Of a stretch of DNA of 64,000 nucleotides, positions 1 through 7,904 are shown one piece after another (position 1 is the stretch's first letter; each line of letters begins with the position of its first letter). The DNA is taken from the NCBI GenBank assembly GCA_044346175.1, contig JBIIZQ010000003.1, positions 1-64,000 of the forward strand. The letters are read 5' to 3'. This DNA is from JBJTUH01 sp044346175 (lineage in GTDB: Bacteria > Cyanobacteriota > Vampirovibrionia > Vampirovibrionales > JAJTHC01). The translations under genes and the position numbers were made by a program. Below the pieces are notes generated by a model. It searched no databases. It had not been told where the DNA came from and saw only the letters and a program-made list of their open reading frames with translations.

Positions 1-987
1 ATACCCGTCTCACTCTTGCCGTGGGTTCCTATTTGGGCAACCCTTTATTTAATGTCGCAATGGTTTAGTGCGTGGCGATGGCAACGGCTAGGTTGCATGC
101 TCGGCGTTCCAGAAGAAAAACTCTCTGTATTTTATCTTTTCAAAACCTATATCTGGGGAACCTTTTTTAATTTATGTTTACCAGGTGCGGTAGGGGGCGA
201 CCTTGTTCGGGTATGGCGTTTATCGGCGACCTTGGCAAAAAGCTTACACCCTCAGGACGCTACAAGCCTTGCAGAGAAGGTTTCACAACCTGCCATGGCA
301 CCCCATAAATCACAGCATCCTCTTATGAAACTTTGGCAAAATGCTTGGACAAAACTTAAAACCACAAAGCATCTGAAATCTTTCTCAGCCGTTTTAGTAC
401 TACTGGACCGCCTCCTTGGATTTGCCGTACTCGCATGGATGATGTCCTTGTGCTTACTCTGCGACGGGGCTTCTCAACAGCTGCTTGGGCATTATGCTTG
501 GGTGGTTCATGGGCTTTCACTCTTGAGCCTGTTTGGGGTCATCATCACTTGGCTAGGATACGGTGCTTGGATACGTCCTAAACTCGCAAAGTGGTATCCA
601 GAAGTGGCTTTTACCCCCTCAAAACTTGACTTCAGTAAAGCACTTGGTCTTTCTGTGATTGTGCAAGGGTTTAATTTGCTTATTCATTGGCTACTGTATC
701 AAGGGTTTGTTGCCTATTCCACCTCTTTAACCACCTTATTTTCCGCATACGGGCTGGCGGCCATTGCCAGTGTCATCCCGTTGAGTCTTGGTGGCTTAGG
801 CACACGAGAGGGTGCTTACGTACTGGTGTTAACCCAAGCCCACTGGGATAAACCTGCGGTGCTGAGTTTTGCAATGATGTGGTTTGTCGTCTTAGTCGTG
901 TCAGGACTCATGGCAGGCGGTCTTGCACTGCTACTTGATAAAATACCAGACGATGCCCTGAAACAGTGGTTAAAAAAGTCTTCTTAA
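1..987 (+). CDS. LPG synthase TM-domain / UPF0104-type membrane protein, 5' end outside the window
   Basis: The frame is open from the first base, so the true start lies upstream; TTG at 16 is probably internal. The visible part has at least seven hydrophobic segments and the two signature stretches of the lysylphosphatidylglycerol-synthase transmembrane family (MprF flippase-like, AglD): GAVGGDLVRVWR near its start and GGLGTREGAYVL near its end. A hydrophilic insertion of about 45 residues (His, Lys and Pro rich) sits between them and is longer than usual for the family. No aminoacyl-transferase domain follows, so a lipid or polyprenol-linked flippase role is only a family-level inference. 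It ends about 20 bp before the convergent methylase gene. Confidence 0.8.
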   Translation: MPVSLLPWVPIWATLYLMSQWFSAWRWQRLGCMLGVPEEKLSVFYLFKTYIWGTFFNLCLPGAVGGDLVRVWRLSATLAKSLHPQDATSLAEKVSQPAMAPHKSQHPLMKLWQNAWTKLKTTKHLKSFSAVLVLLDRLLGFAVLAWMMSLCLLCDGASQQLLGHYAWVVHGLSLLSLFGVIITWLGYGAWIRPKLAKWYPEVAFTPSKLDFSKALGLSVIVQGFNLLIHWLLYQGFVAYSTSLTTLFSAYGLAAIASVIPLSLGGLGTREGAYVLVLTQAHWDKPAVLSFAMMWFVVLVVSGLMAGGLALLLDKIPDDALKQWLKKSS

Positions 988-1009
988 AGGAAGCTTTTAA
1001 AAACTTTGT

Positions 1010-1705
1010 TTAGGTGGCGGTTTCTTTTTCAAGGACAAACCATGTAATATCGTCTTGCGGAAAAGTGCTATCGCCATGATAAACAAAGCCATAATCAATA
1101 AGCTTTAAAGGGGTGTTTGTATGCGTGTTGGCATAGGTGAGGAGTTCGCCTGCAAAATCCCGTTTAAAAAGCTTCTCATCATGCCCTCGATAGCATACTT
1201 CAACAGGCGTAGGATTATAGTATTCTGCAATACAGATATAACGCTGGCTTTGTGCTAAGAGCTGTGCATATAGCGTAGGTAGTACCTCGGGGGGCTGGTG
1301 AATCAGCACTAATTTACACAATAGCCAATCTGGCAAAGGGGAGACAAGAGGCATAGGCTCTCGGAAAGATTGAGCATAAAGGGTAACGTGTGGGAGGTTT
1401 GCCTTAAGTGTTGCGATGGCAGTCGGGTTAATTTCGCATGCCGAGAGCCTTGCATGCGGATGAAGTAACTGAATCGCATGAAGATTTTGCCCGACATTGG
1501 CACCCCACTCAAGAAGATGGCTAGGAGGCACTTTGTTTTGAAAGATACGACTAAACAAAGCCACATTACTTGCGAGGTAGGCTTCAGGCAAGTTACGTGC
1601 CACGTAGTCATCACCAAAACGACCTTGCCAAAAGGTCTCTTGGGCGTTTAATACGCTTTGCTCAAGCGGGTGTGTGTATGCTGGGGAAGCGTGTGTGTCA
1701 GACAT
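1010..1705 (-). CDS. Pseudaminic acid biosynthesis-associated methylase
   Basis: A 231-residue SAM-dependent methyltransferase. The N-terminus carries FWQGRFGDDYVARN, followed by the SAM-binding stretch LLEWGANVGQNLHAI (motif I) and ACEINPTAI (motif II). The C-terminal half contains EYYNPTPVEVCYRGH and LFKRDFAGE, the diagnostic block of the methylase family found in pseudaminic acid loci. The exact substrate in the pathway is not established for this family. The gene is divergent from a GNAT acetyltransferase starting about 106 bp away, and the PseB dehydratase lies at 39792-40895, which supports a nonulosonic-acid context (flagellin or surface glycan). Translation starts at ATG 1705 preceded by TAGGAGG-like bases on the minus strand. 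Confidence 0.85.
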   Translation of the reverse strand: MSDTHASPAYTHPLEQSVLNAQETFWQGRFGDDYVARNLPEAYLASNVALFSRIFQNKVPPSHLLEWGANVGQNLHAIQLLHPHARLSACEINPTAIATLKANLPHVTLYAQSFREPMPLVSPLPDWLLCKLVLIHQPPEVLPTLYAQLLAQSQRYICIAEYYNPTPVEVCYRGHDEKLFKRDFAGELLTYANTHTNTPLKLIDYGFVYHGDSTFPQDDITWFVLEKETAT

Positions 1706-1811
1706 AGGAGGATACCTATCTATTGAGATGAAACGAGATAAAAAGGCTCATGCTATACTACTTCAGTATATCGTATCGGTCATGTTATGTTCTAATTTCT
1801 TTATAAAGGCA

Positions 1812-2357
1812 ATGATGATGCCCTTTGTTTCCCCTCATGTCTCCTTACGTGCCTTAGAACTTACCGACATGCCCCAATTGCAAGCTTGGCGAAACGAGCC
1901 TGCACTACGGCAGTTTTTTAGAGAATATCGAGAACTCAATGCCACCATGCAGGAAGCATGGTTCCATCAACAAGTGTGCCAAAGTACGACGATAAGCATG
2001 TGGGGGATTGTAGCACAAGATTTACCCGAAACCCCTTTAATAGGCGTTTGTGGGCTTGTACCCATACAGTGGGTGCATCGCTCGGCTGAGTTATCCATTT
2101 ACATAGGATACCAACACCGAAATATCGACACCCATTACGCCCCCGAGGCACTCCAGCTTTTACTGCACTACGGCTTTAAAGAGCTTAACTTGCATCGTTT
2201 ATGGGCGGAGGTCTATACCCTCGATACACAAAAGGAAGCCCTGTATCAACAAGCTGGCTTTGCACAAGAGGGTCGTCTGCGTGAAACCTATTGGCATCAT
2301 GGCCAGTGGTGGGACAGTACGCTTTGGAGTATCCTATCTAGTGACACATTATCTTAG
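1812..2357 (+). CDS. GNAT N-acetyltransferase, PseH-like candidate
   Basis: About 181 residues. The open frame extends upstream to 1674, but that would overlap the divergent methylase; the run ATGATGATG at 1812-1820 with AAAGG just before it is the better start. The protein has the RimJ/PseH-type GNAT layout: beta-1 'VSLRALELTDMPQLQAWRNE', a central strand 'LIGVCGLVPI' and a C-terminal 'YQQAGFAQEGRLRE' block. PseH acetylates the 4-amino sugar in pseudaminic acid synthesis; the adjacent pse methylase suggests this role, but a generic protein acetyltransferase cannot be excluded. The coenzyme A loop is weak: 'GYQHRNIDTHYAPEA' stands where Q/RxxGxG/A is expected. Confidence 0.7.
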   Translation: MMMPFVSPHVSLRALELTDMPQLQAWRNEPALRQFFREYRELNATMQEAWFHQQVCQSTTISMWGIVAQDLPETPLIGVCGLVPIQWVHRSAELSIYIGYQHRNIDTHYAPEALQLLLHYGFKELNLHRLWAEVYTLDTQKEALYQQAGFAQEGRLRETYWHHGQWWDSTLWSILSSDTLS

Positions 2358-2359
2358 CA

Positions 2360-4063
2360 CTACAACCAACGCTTTTTAGAGTCAGAAGTGATAGGATGAT
2401 GGACAAGCATTTGTTCACTCAAACGATTCATCAAGGCAAGAAAGAAAACCCACTGAGCCTGTAGCTGAGGAGTCATACTCGCAACGTCTTGTGCATTCCC
2501 TGTAGGTTGTAGCATGCCTGGTAAATTGGTTTGCCACGCCTGAGCGAAAGGATGTTGCTGTGGGTGTTGCGGATATTGAATGGCAGGCTGTTTTAAGGAA
2601 GTCGTCTGTTGCCAGTCTTTGCTCCATCCTGAGACCATACTATACTGAGAGGCATTGTGTCCTGTTAGGGCATCATAAACGGCACTTAAATTTTGCCATT
2701 GGGCAAAAAAGTCGCTACTTAGAGGTGCCTCTGTAGGCATGCTACTCACATCAGAAAGTAAGGTAAGCCCCTGTAAAATAGCCTGATGAAGTAAAGCACG
2801 ATATTTCATACCGAACCCCTCTTCTGGTTGAAAGCGTTTCTGAGCAAACGCAAAAAGGGAGGCTTCAGACACAGGCACAACCGTGGTCGCTAAAGTATCC
2901 CAAAGTGTCTCAATAGGCACCATAGAGGCTTTCCCTAATTGGGCAGGTTTTAGCGTGTCATAGGGTGTCATCAAAGCTTGGTACAAAGCAATCAGCTTTT
3001 GGCTTTGGGGCGTGGTATCAGTATTGATAGGTCTTTGGGATAACTGATACACAGCTGGAGAAACAACCACAAGCCATTCAGGCGTTTTTTTCGTGCCATA
3101 GGTTTCTAGCATCTCTAGGGGAAGGTCTAACCCAAGACGGGCATGCGTATTTGGATTCATTTGGTAGGCCAATAAAAGCCAGGTGATGCTTTCTTGCAAG
3201 GCGACTTCTGAAGCACGCCCTTGCCAACATGCACCTAAACCTTGGGGTACTTCTGAACGTTTAACACCAGCCACAGGCACACACCAGCCTTGCGGAATCT
3301 CTTTCAGGATAGATTCTCCCCACTGCGTATCGTACTGGCGGGGCCACAGTGCTGGATAAGTTTTAGGTTTTGATTTTATAGTAGGCATCGTCTCTCGTGT
3401 GAGACTTGCAAGCGGTAGCGTCAAAGGTGTCCCCAACTGTTGATAGTAAAAGCTTTGGAGACCCACTTTCAAGGTTTGCCAGTACACACCTGTGTCAATC
3501 ACAAGCTCCCCTTGGCTAAGCACCTTCTGCCCTAACAAAAGTTGCCACTGAAAACGCCCCTCTTGCTTCAGACTGGAAACATCCGCACGCCACAAGGCAA
3601 GATTTTCCTGAATAGGGCTTGGTTGGGTACGAAGTAATACTTTAATACGGTCAAGCCCGAGGGGGTCAACCCAAGTGGGGTCAGTGACCGTCAGGGTAAG
3701 TTGCGGCATCCCTTGTAATTGCCTCTGGGATTGTAACCCAAGTGCCTGAGGAATACCCTTAAGCAAAATCCATTTTTGTTGATTGAGGGGATGAAAGCCC
3801 TGCAAGGGTGTACTTCCTTGAATCGTCAATCCGAGCGGAACTTTTTGTGTTTGGGGGCGTTGAAGATTCTCTAACCTTTGCTTTGTTTTTTGGGTGACTG
3901 CTTCATGCCATCGTTTGGCATACACTTCTGGTGCCAGTCCGACCGAGTAGCCCAACATCATACACAAGCACAGTGCCGTAAGGCATTTCACCATGTTTTG
4001 TAAAGTACTGTGTTGCCAACTTGAAAGATACCGTTGTGCGATAAAAGATACTGGAACCTGCAT
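2360..4063 (-). CDS. Exported GH9-like protein lacking the catalytic motif (probable pseudoenzyme)
   Basis: 567 residues with a signal peptide or N-terminal anchor at about 25-50 (LTALCLCMMLGYSVGLAP, then a possible cleavage after VYA). Residues about 155-230 resemble the end of the cellulase N-terminal Ig-like domain: WRADVSSLKQEGRFQW, then GVYWQTLKVGLQSFYYQQ, matching the G-Y-x-L ... FxY-QR-G junction of GH9 enzymes. After a spacer comes GACWQGRASEV ... ITWLLLAYQMNP, which aligns with the GH9 'GGWYDAGD ... LLLAYE' segment, but the two catalytic Asp of DAGD are absent. The C-terminal half lacks a recognisable catalytic Glu region. It is read as a secreted, degenerate GH9 homologue; a wholly different family remains possible. 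Start ATG 4063 has AAGGTAAG upstream. It is convergent with the acetyltransferase gene, 2 bp away. Confidence 0.5.
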   Translation of the reverse strand: MQVPVSFIAQRYLSSWQHSTLQNMVKCLTALCLCMMLGYSVGLAPEVYAKRWHEAVTQKTKQRLENLQRPQTQKVPLGLTIQGSTPLQGFHPLNQQKWILLKGIPQALGLQSQRQLQGMPQLTLTVTDPTWVDPLGLDRIKVLLRTQPSPIQENLALWRADVSSLKQEGRFQWQLLLGQKVLSQGELVIDTGVYWQTLKVGLQSFYYQQLGTPLTLPLASLTRETMPTIKSKPKTYPALWPRQYDTQWGESILKEIPQGWCVPVAGVKRSEVPQGLGACWQGRASEVALQESITWLLLAYQMNPNTHARLGLDLPLEMLETYGTKKTPEWLVVVSPAVYQLSQRPINTDTTPQSQKLIALYQALMTPYDTLKPAQLGKASMVPIETLWDTLATTVVPVSEASLFAFAQKRFQPEEGFGMKYRALLHQAILQGLTLLSDVSSMPTEAPLSSDFFAQWQNLSAVYDALTGHNASQYSMVSGWSKDWQQTTSLKQPAIQYPQHPQQHPFAQAWQTNLPGMLQPTGNAQDVASMTPQLQAQWVFFLALMNRLSEQMLVHHPITSDSKKRWL

Positions 4064-4274
4064 GGCGCTTACCTTGTGATGAAAAGGGTTTTGATAAAAC
4101 GGGGTGCGATGAAGTAAGTTTGGTTAGCTTCTATAAAACGTGCAACGTAGGGTGCGTACACGGAGAAGTATCTTTCTAAGTATACGGCAAACCATGATAA
4201 AAGCATTGAGGTGATTGTACTTTAATGGGTTTGCAAGGCGGTTTTACCGTCGAGGTTTCTCATCACCGACGACA

Positions 4275-4366
4275 CTATTTTTTCCATACGTTACGCTCAA
4301 AAAGTAAGTGTACTAAAGTGTAGGTTCAATGCGTCACAACCCCTTTTAAACAGAGGTATCCATACA
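4275..4366 (+). promoter_or_regulatory. Leader of cassette copy A, related to the leader of copy B
   Basis: The 303-bp gap 4064-4366 holds divergent promoters. From about 4275 (CTATTTTTTCC then TAC..TTA.GCTCA) the sequence resembles 7357-7382 upstream of the second cassette copy, and from 4333 the two leaders are nearly identical. A ribosome-binding site AGAGGT lies at 4352-4357, ten bases before ATG 4367. The conservation of leader and ribosome-binding site suggests that both copies once shared expression control. Confidence 0.45.
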
Positions 4367-4414
4367 ATGATGTGCTTTTACAGTACCAAACAGGGAAAAA
4401 GACGATTCCTTCAA
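4333..4414 (+). repeat. 82-bp direct repeat, copy A (leader plus first codons)
   Basis: Begins GTCACAACCCCTTTTAAACA and ends ATTCCTTCAA. It differs from copy B (7412-7493) at only two positions that I can see: A/G before the start codon and C/T in the ninth codon, where copy B acquires a stop. It covers the ribosome-binding site, the double ATG and the first 16 codons of the gene at 4367. Similarity ends abruptly on the 3' side. Confidence 0.9.
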
Positions 4415-5617
4415 GATGATTTCCATGGCTCTATCTATGAGTGTCCTCACCACGGTGAAGAAGCTCGTACTCATAAAAAAGACTCAGACACATTCCATAC
4501 CGTCGTAAAACGATTGGCTAAAACTGGGCTTCAAACCCAAGAAGACTATCGTGACTTTAACTACGTCATGGCAAGACTAAAATATGCCCCTTTACCTAAA
4601 GAAGAAAACTTATGGCAAACTGCATGGAAAAACATGCCGCCTTCTCGTACAAGTTTGGAAGATTTTCTGAACTACCATTTGCCTGAAAGCCATGATATTC
4701 GACCCTTTCAAGGACTTATGTCGCCTCGTATTCCAGACGATATAGAACATCTTGAGCCAGAAGCATATCGTCATTTTCTTGAACACAACAGGGCTTTGGG
4801 TAAAGACGAGCTTCCCAACCTGAAAATGCCCTACGGATTGAGCCGTGATGCGGTGTATGCGAAGCCTGCGTATCCTTATGGAGGTAAAGCCATCCCGCTT
4901 TCAAACAACGCTGAAGAAGGCAAGGTGTACCATAGTCATATTGTCAAGGTGCAAAAAGCTCCAAACGCTAAACCCTCTTCATCTCCCTCAAAAGAAGCGT
5001 TAAAACGTCGGCAAGAAAAAGACGCTGCTTTCGGCATTGTGAAGGAAAGTGGCAATCTTCTTTCTGCTATACAAGACTCATTAAAGAAGGATTCAGATGC
5101 ACACAAAAGGATGGGTAAAGCGAGTAAAGTTTTAGGAGCCACGTCTACAATAGGGGGTGTTGTGATGGATATACAAGATGGCAAAACCCCAAAAACCATA
5201 GCAAAAAATGTTATCCGAGATGCAGAAACTATGGCTGCGGGGGAATTAGCAGAGCGTGGTACAGTATCTTTTTTAAAAACGCCTGTGGCTAAGGGAATTC
5301 TTAGATTACTTCATCCTGCTGTTCGTAGCACAATGATACTTCTAGGACCAAAAGCAGCCCGTATAACAGGTGAAGCATTGCATAATCATTTTGCACCCAA
5401 AGTTAAGCAGGAATATCATTCATCAAAAAAGCCTACCCAGAATCCTTCCAGACCGCCCTCCAAACCTATATCATATGAAGAATTCCTCAAAAGCTATTAT
5501 CTTGATAAAGCACTAAAGAATGGTCATACGCCTATGAATGATTTTATGTACGGCATCTTCTTAGAGCTACGTCGTCGAGAAGAAGAGCATGCTTCCTCTA
5601 CGAATAAACAACGTTAA
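4367..5617 (+). CDS. Unknown soluble protein, first gene of the duplicated two-gene cassette
   Basis: 416 residues, not recognised. There is no signal peptide. The first 230 residues are hydrophilic and rich in Lys, His, Pro and Glu. Residues about 200-250 are strongly charged (SPSKEALKRRQEKDA) and could form a helix. Residues about 250-340 contain small-residue, moderately hydrophobic stretches (KVLGATSTIGGVVMDIQDG and ILRLLHPAVRSTMILLGPKA). A basic, Pro/Ser-rich linker and a final helical block (SYEEFLKSYYLDKAL ... LELRRREEE) follow. The start is ATG ATG with AGAGGT 10 bases upstream. It precedes a polytopic membrane protein by about 240 bp, and the pair is repeated at 7446-9314. A toxin/immunity or effector/partner pair is conceivable, but nothing in the sequence proves it. 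Confidence 0.75.
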   Translation: MMCFYSTKQGKRRFLQDDFHGSIYECPHHGEEARTHKKDSDTFHTVVKRLAKTGLQTQEDYRDFNYVMARLKYAPLPKEENLWQTAWKNMPPSRTSLEDFLNYHLPESHDIRPFQGLMSPRIPDDIEHLEPEAYRHFLEHNRALGKDELPNLKMPYGLSRDAVYAKPAYPYGGKAIPLSNNAEEGKVYHSHIVKVQKAPNAKPSSSPSKEALKRRQEKDAAFGIVKESGNLLSAIQDSLKKDSDAHKRMGKASKVLGATSTIGGVVMDIQDGKTPKTIAKNVIRDAETMAAGELAERGTVSFLKTPVAKGILRLLHPAVRSTMILLGPKAARITGEALHNHFAPKVKQEYHSSKKPTQNPSRPPSKPISYEEFLKSYYLDKALKNGHTPMNDFMYGIFLELRRREEEHASSTNKQR

Positions 5618-5861
5618 AAACCTTTAGCTTTGTCATCAATAGGGTGTATGGACGTTGACTTGAGTCGTAGATAAATGCCTGCAAGGTACACAGCCTATGC
5701 TCCAACCGTAAGCCAGCAGACACTCTACACCTCTTAAGCAAATGTCCACACACCCTAGCTTAGGGCAATAAGCTCTTTTTTAGCTATACTAGTACCATAC
5801 TTTTTAATTACTTCGTTTTTATTTGGCTATCAATAGATATACTGTTAATGATATGTTCAAT

Positions 5862-7268
5862 ATGTTCAAATGGCTACGCTACCATCTTGCTAAGTTTTCT
5901 CCCTATGCTCGACTTTTTTGGGTTCTTGATGCACTTGCGTTTTTATTTATGTGTATGCTGGGTTTGAAAACGGCTTTCATATCAATTTGTAAGGCTCTTG
6001 TTTATCAAGAGCAACCTATATATTCATCTTTTTTCTCTAGTATATATCATTGGAATGCACATTTCGATTCTCAATGCCTATCTATTATAGAACAGGATTT
6101 ATTGAAGCCATGTCTTTTCATCTTATGCGTCATATACGCTTTAATAGATGCTCTTAAAAAACATTTTAAGTCCTATCATTACCCCTATGCCATCACATGG
6201 ATGATTGCCACACTGTGTACGCTTCAAATCGTAAAAGGGATTGATGCTTCTGTATTTTTATTGAGCTTAGGCAAAAAAGTTTATTCTCTATTGTCTTATT
6301 GGCATTACTTTATAGGCATAGGCTTAATTTTGTTTATAGGGCATCTCTTTAACCACTTCTTTCATCCTCGCCTTATGTTAGAACTATCAAACCAAAAGCG
6401 GATATCGTTTTGGGTCACTTGGACTAAAAATATGGAACGTTTCTTTAAGCATGATTTATTTCCACTCTACATTTATACTGTTACCTTGGGAGTGGTTTTC
6501 TCTTGTTTTGTTTTGCTTTTTTGCTTTTTCCCTATGGCAAATCAAGATGTCTTCATGCAAGTCTTTACAGTAGTTGGTATTCTTACTTGGACTTTTATGG
6601 GACTGTGCTTATTCTTTATGGTTTATGCACGCACCCCTAATCATCAATTCAGCTTTTTTGTAGCCATTAAAAAAATCGTCAAGCCTACATTATTCAATTT
6701 CCGCTTCAAAGCCACACTCACAGCCTCTCAAGCCTATGCCTCAGCATTTGCTACCCCTCAGCACCAACACCAAACCCTCTTCTGGATGACCTCTTTCTCT
6801 GTAAGTACCCTCTCCTCCCTCGTCACCTATAGCCTCTTACACACACACCTACCCTACTGGCAAATACTCGTTTATACCATGGCAGGTAAGGCATTACTGT
6901 TTTCACTTGTATTACACTTTCTTAATCATCGCTTGCATACCCCTATACAGTTCAAAGCATGGCTACCTTGGCTCGCTTTGGGCTTCGTGACAAGTCATAC
7001 CCTTCCTACCGCCATCAATACTTTCAAGTTTCTCGATACCTGTATCCTCAAACTTTGGGGACTCCATGACCTTGTGCGATTAGGCTTAAAACCCTTACTT
7101 GCAAGCCCTTTCATAGCAAACCTCTACACCTGGGGGCAATCCCTCGGAGTTGGTATCACCGTTGACCTCCTTGCCTTGACCGGGATACTCTGGTGCTTCT
7201 GGTACCGAGACATGTGCTACTTAGCAAAAGCTACCCCAATCGTTCATCAAGAAATGCGTTTGCAATAG
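5862..7268 (+). CDS. Polytopic membrane protein A, second gene of the cassette (Yip1-like C-terminus)
   Basis: 468 residues from ATG 5862; an in-frame ATG at 5853 and TTG at 5823 are alternatives, but 5862 gives the same length as copy B (469). Roughly ten hydrophobic segments. The N-terminal half (to NFRFKA, about residue 284) is AT-rich in DNA and only distantly similar to copy B. The C-terminal 177 codons are about 96% identical to copy B in DNA. The last segments (ALGFVTSHTLPTAINTFKF ... TVDLLALTGILWCFWYRDMC) recall the end of Yip1-domain membrane proteins, a weak resemblance. No clear ribosome-binding site. Function unknown; the upstream partner gene suggests a joint role at the membrane. 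Confidence 0.75.
   Translation: MFKWLRYHLAKFSPYARLFWVLDALAFLFMCMLGLKTAFISICKALVYQEQPIYSSFFSSIYHWNAHFDSQCLSIIEQDLLKPCLFILCVIYALIDALKKHFKSYHYPYAITWMIATLCTLQIVKGIDASVFLLSLGKKVYSLLSYWHYFIGIGLILFIGHLFNHFFHPRLMLELSNQKRISFWVTWTKNMERFFKHDLFPLYIYTVTLGVVFSCFVLLFCFFPMANQDVFMQVFTVVGILTWTFMGLCLFFMVYARTPNHQFSFFVAIKKIVKPTLFNFRFKATLTASQAYASAFATPQHQHQTLFWMTSFSVSTLSSLVTYSLLHTHLPYWQILVYTMAGKALLFSLVLHFLNHRLHTPIQFKAWLPWLALGFVTSHTLPTAINTFKFLDTCILKLWGLHDLVRLGLKPLLASPFIANLYTWGQSLGVGITVDLLALTGILWCFWYRDMCYLAKATPIVHQEMRLQ
6696..7226 (+). repeat. 531-bp direct repeat, copy A (3' part of membrane gene A)
   Basis: Runs from AATTTCCGCTTCAAAGCC to ATGTGCTACTTAGCA. Compared by eye with 8739-9269 it has equal length, no gaps and roughly two dozen substitutions, half of them clustered where GKALLFSLVLHFL in A corresponds to GKSILFSLVLRVI in B. 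Similarity stops sharply at both ends, inside coding sequence on the 5' side. Confidence 0.92.
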
Positions 7269-7411
7269 AACTGTAGCATCCTCTTCCTTAACCCATGACC
7301 TTGCACAAAGTTGTAGCATGTCGTGTTGTATATGGCTTTGAATGCACAAACGCTCTCTATTTTTTCCGTACAGTATGCTCAGTAGTGTACACCAGCGGGT
7401 GTGTTGCATAA

Positions 7412-7493
7412 GTCACAACCCCTTTTAAACAGAGGTATCCGTACAATGATGTGCTTTTACAGTACCAAATAGGGAAAAAGACGATTCCTTCAA
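7412..7493 (+). repeat. 82-bp direct repeat, copy B
   Basis: Second copy of 4333-4414, located in front of the broken first gene of cassette B. The ninth codon CAG of copy A is TAG here, so the reading frame used in copy A stops after eight codons. Confidence 0.9.
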
Positions 7494-7801
7494 CAGGTGC
7501 TACGCCTTTAGGGATTATGCTTGGTAGTATTATAGGTGCAACATTATCTAGCGAAGCCTATAAACACATCGTACCCAAAGGGGTACAGACGTATAAGCAA
7601 CCAAGCCATAAAGCGGCATCTCGTAACAAGCCAGAAGCTAGTAATAAATCAACCATCAAAATTTCTAATAAACCCAATAAAGCAAAGCCCTTAATCAAAA
7701 ATTATTATCCTGCACCCATGAATGCTTGGCTTTTAAACCCTTATTCTGTTGGGGGGAATAAGAAAAAAGTTACCCAGCCTAAACCCACTCCCTCCAAATA
7801 A
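7446..7801 (+). pseudogene. Remnant of the cassette's first gene (copy B)
   Basis: Starts with the same ATG ATG TGC as the gene at 4367, but a stop replaces codon 9 and the sequence then jumps from codon 16 to a segment that resembles the C-terminal part of copy A (small-residue stretch GIMLGSIIGATLSSEA, then Lys/Ser/Pro-rich linker SHKAASRNKPEASNK). That segment is open in another frame from GTG 7451 to 7801 (116 codons), so a short protein could still be made. The simplest reading is a deletion of about 0.9 kb plus a nonsense change. A newly formed short gene is the alternative. Confidence 0.7.
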
Positions 7802-7904
7802 TACCTTAGTAAATCTCCGTAAACACTTGCGTTATAATAAAGTTACAAATAGCTTTATGATAACCATTGTACCAAATAATGCCGTGAAGCATGAGGTAAG
7901 TTAC

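Noticed and set aside
1674..1811. Upstream extension of the GNAT gene
   Set aside because: It would overlap the divergent methylase start, and the extra residues are not conserved in GNAT proteins.
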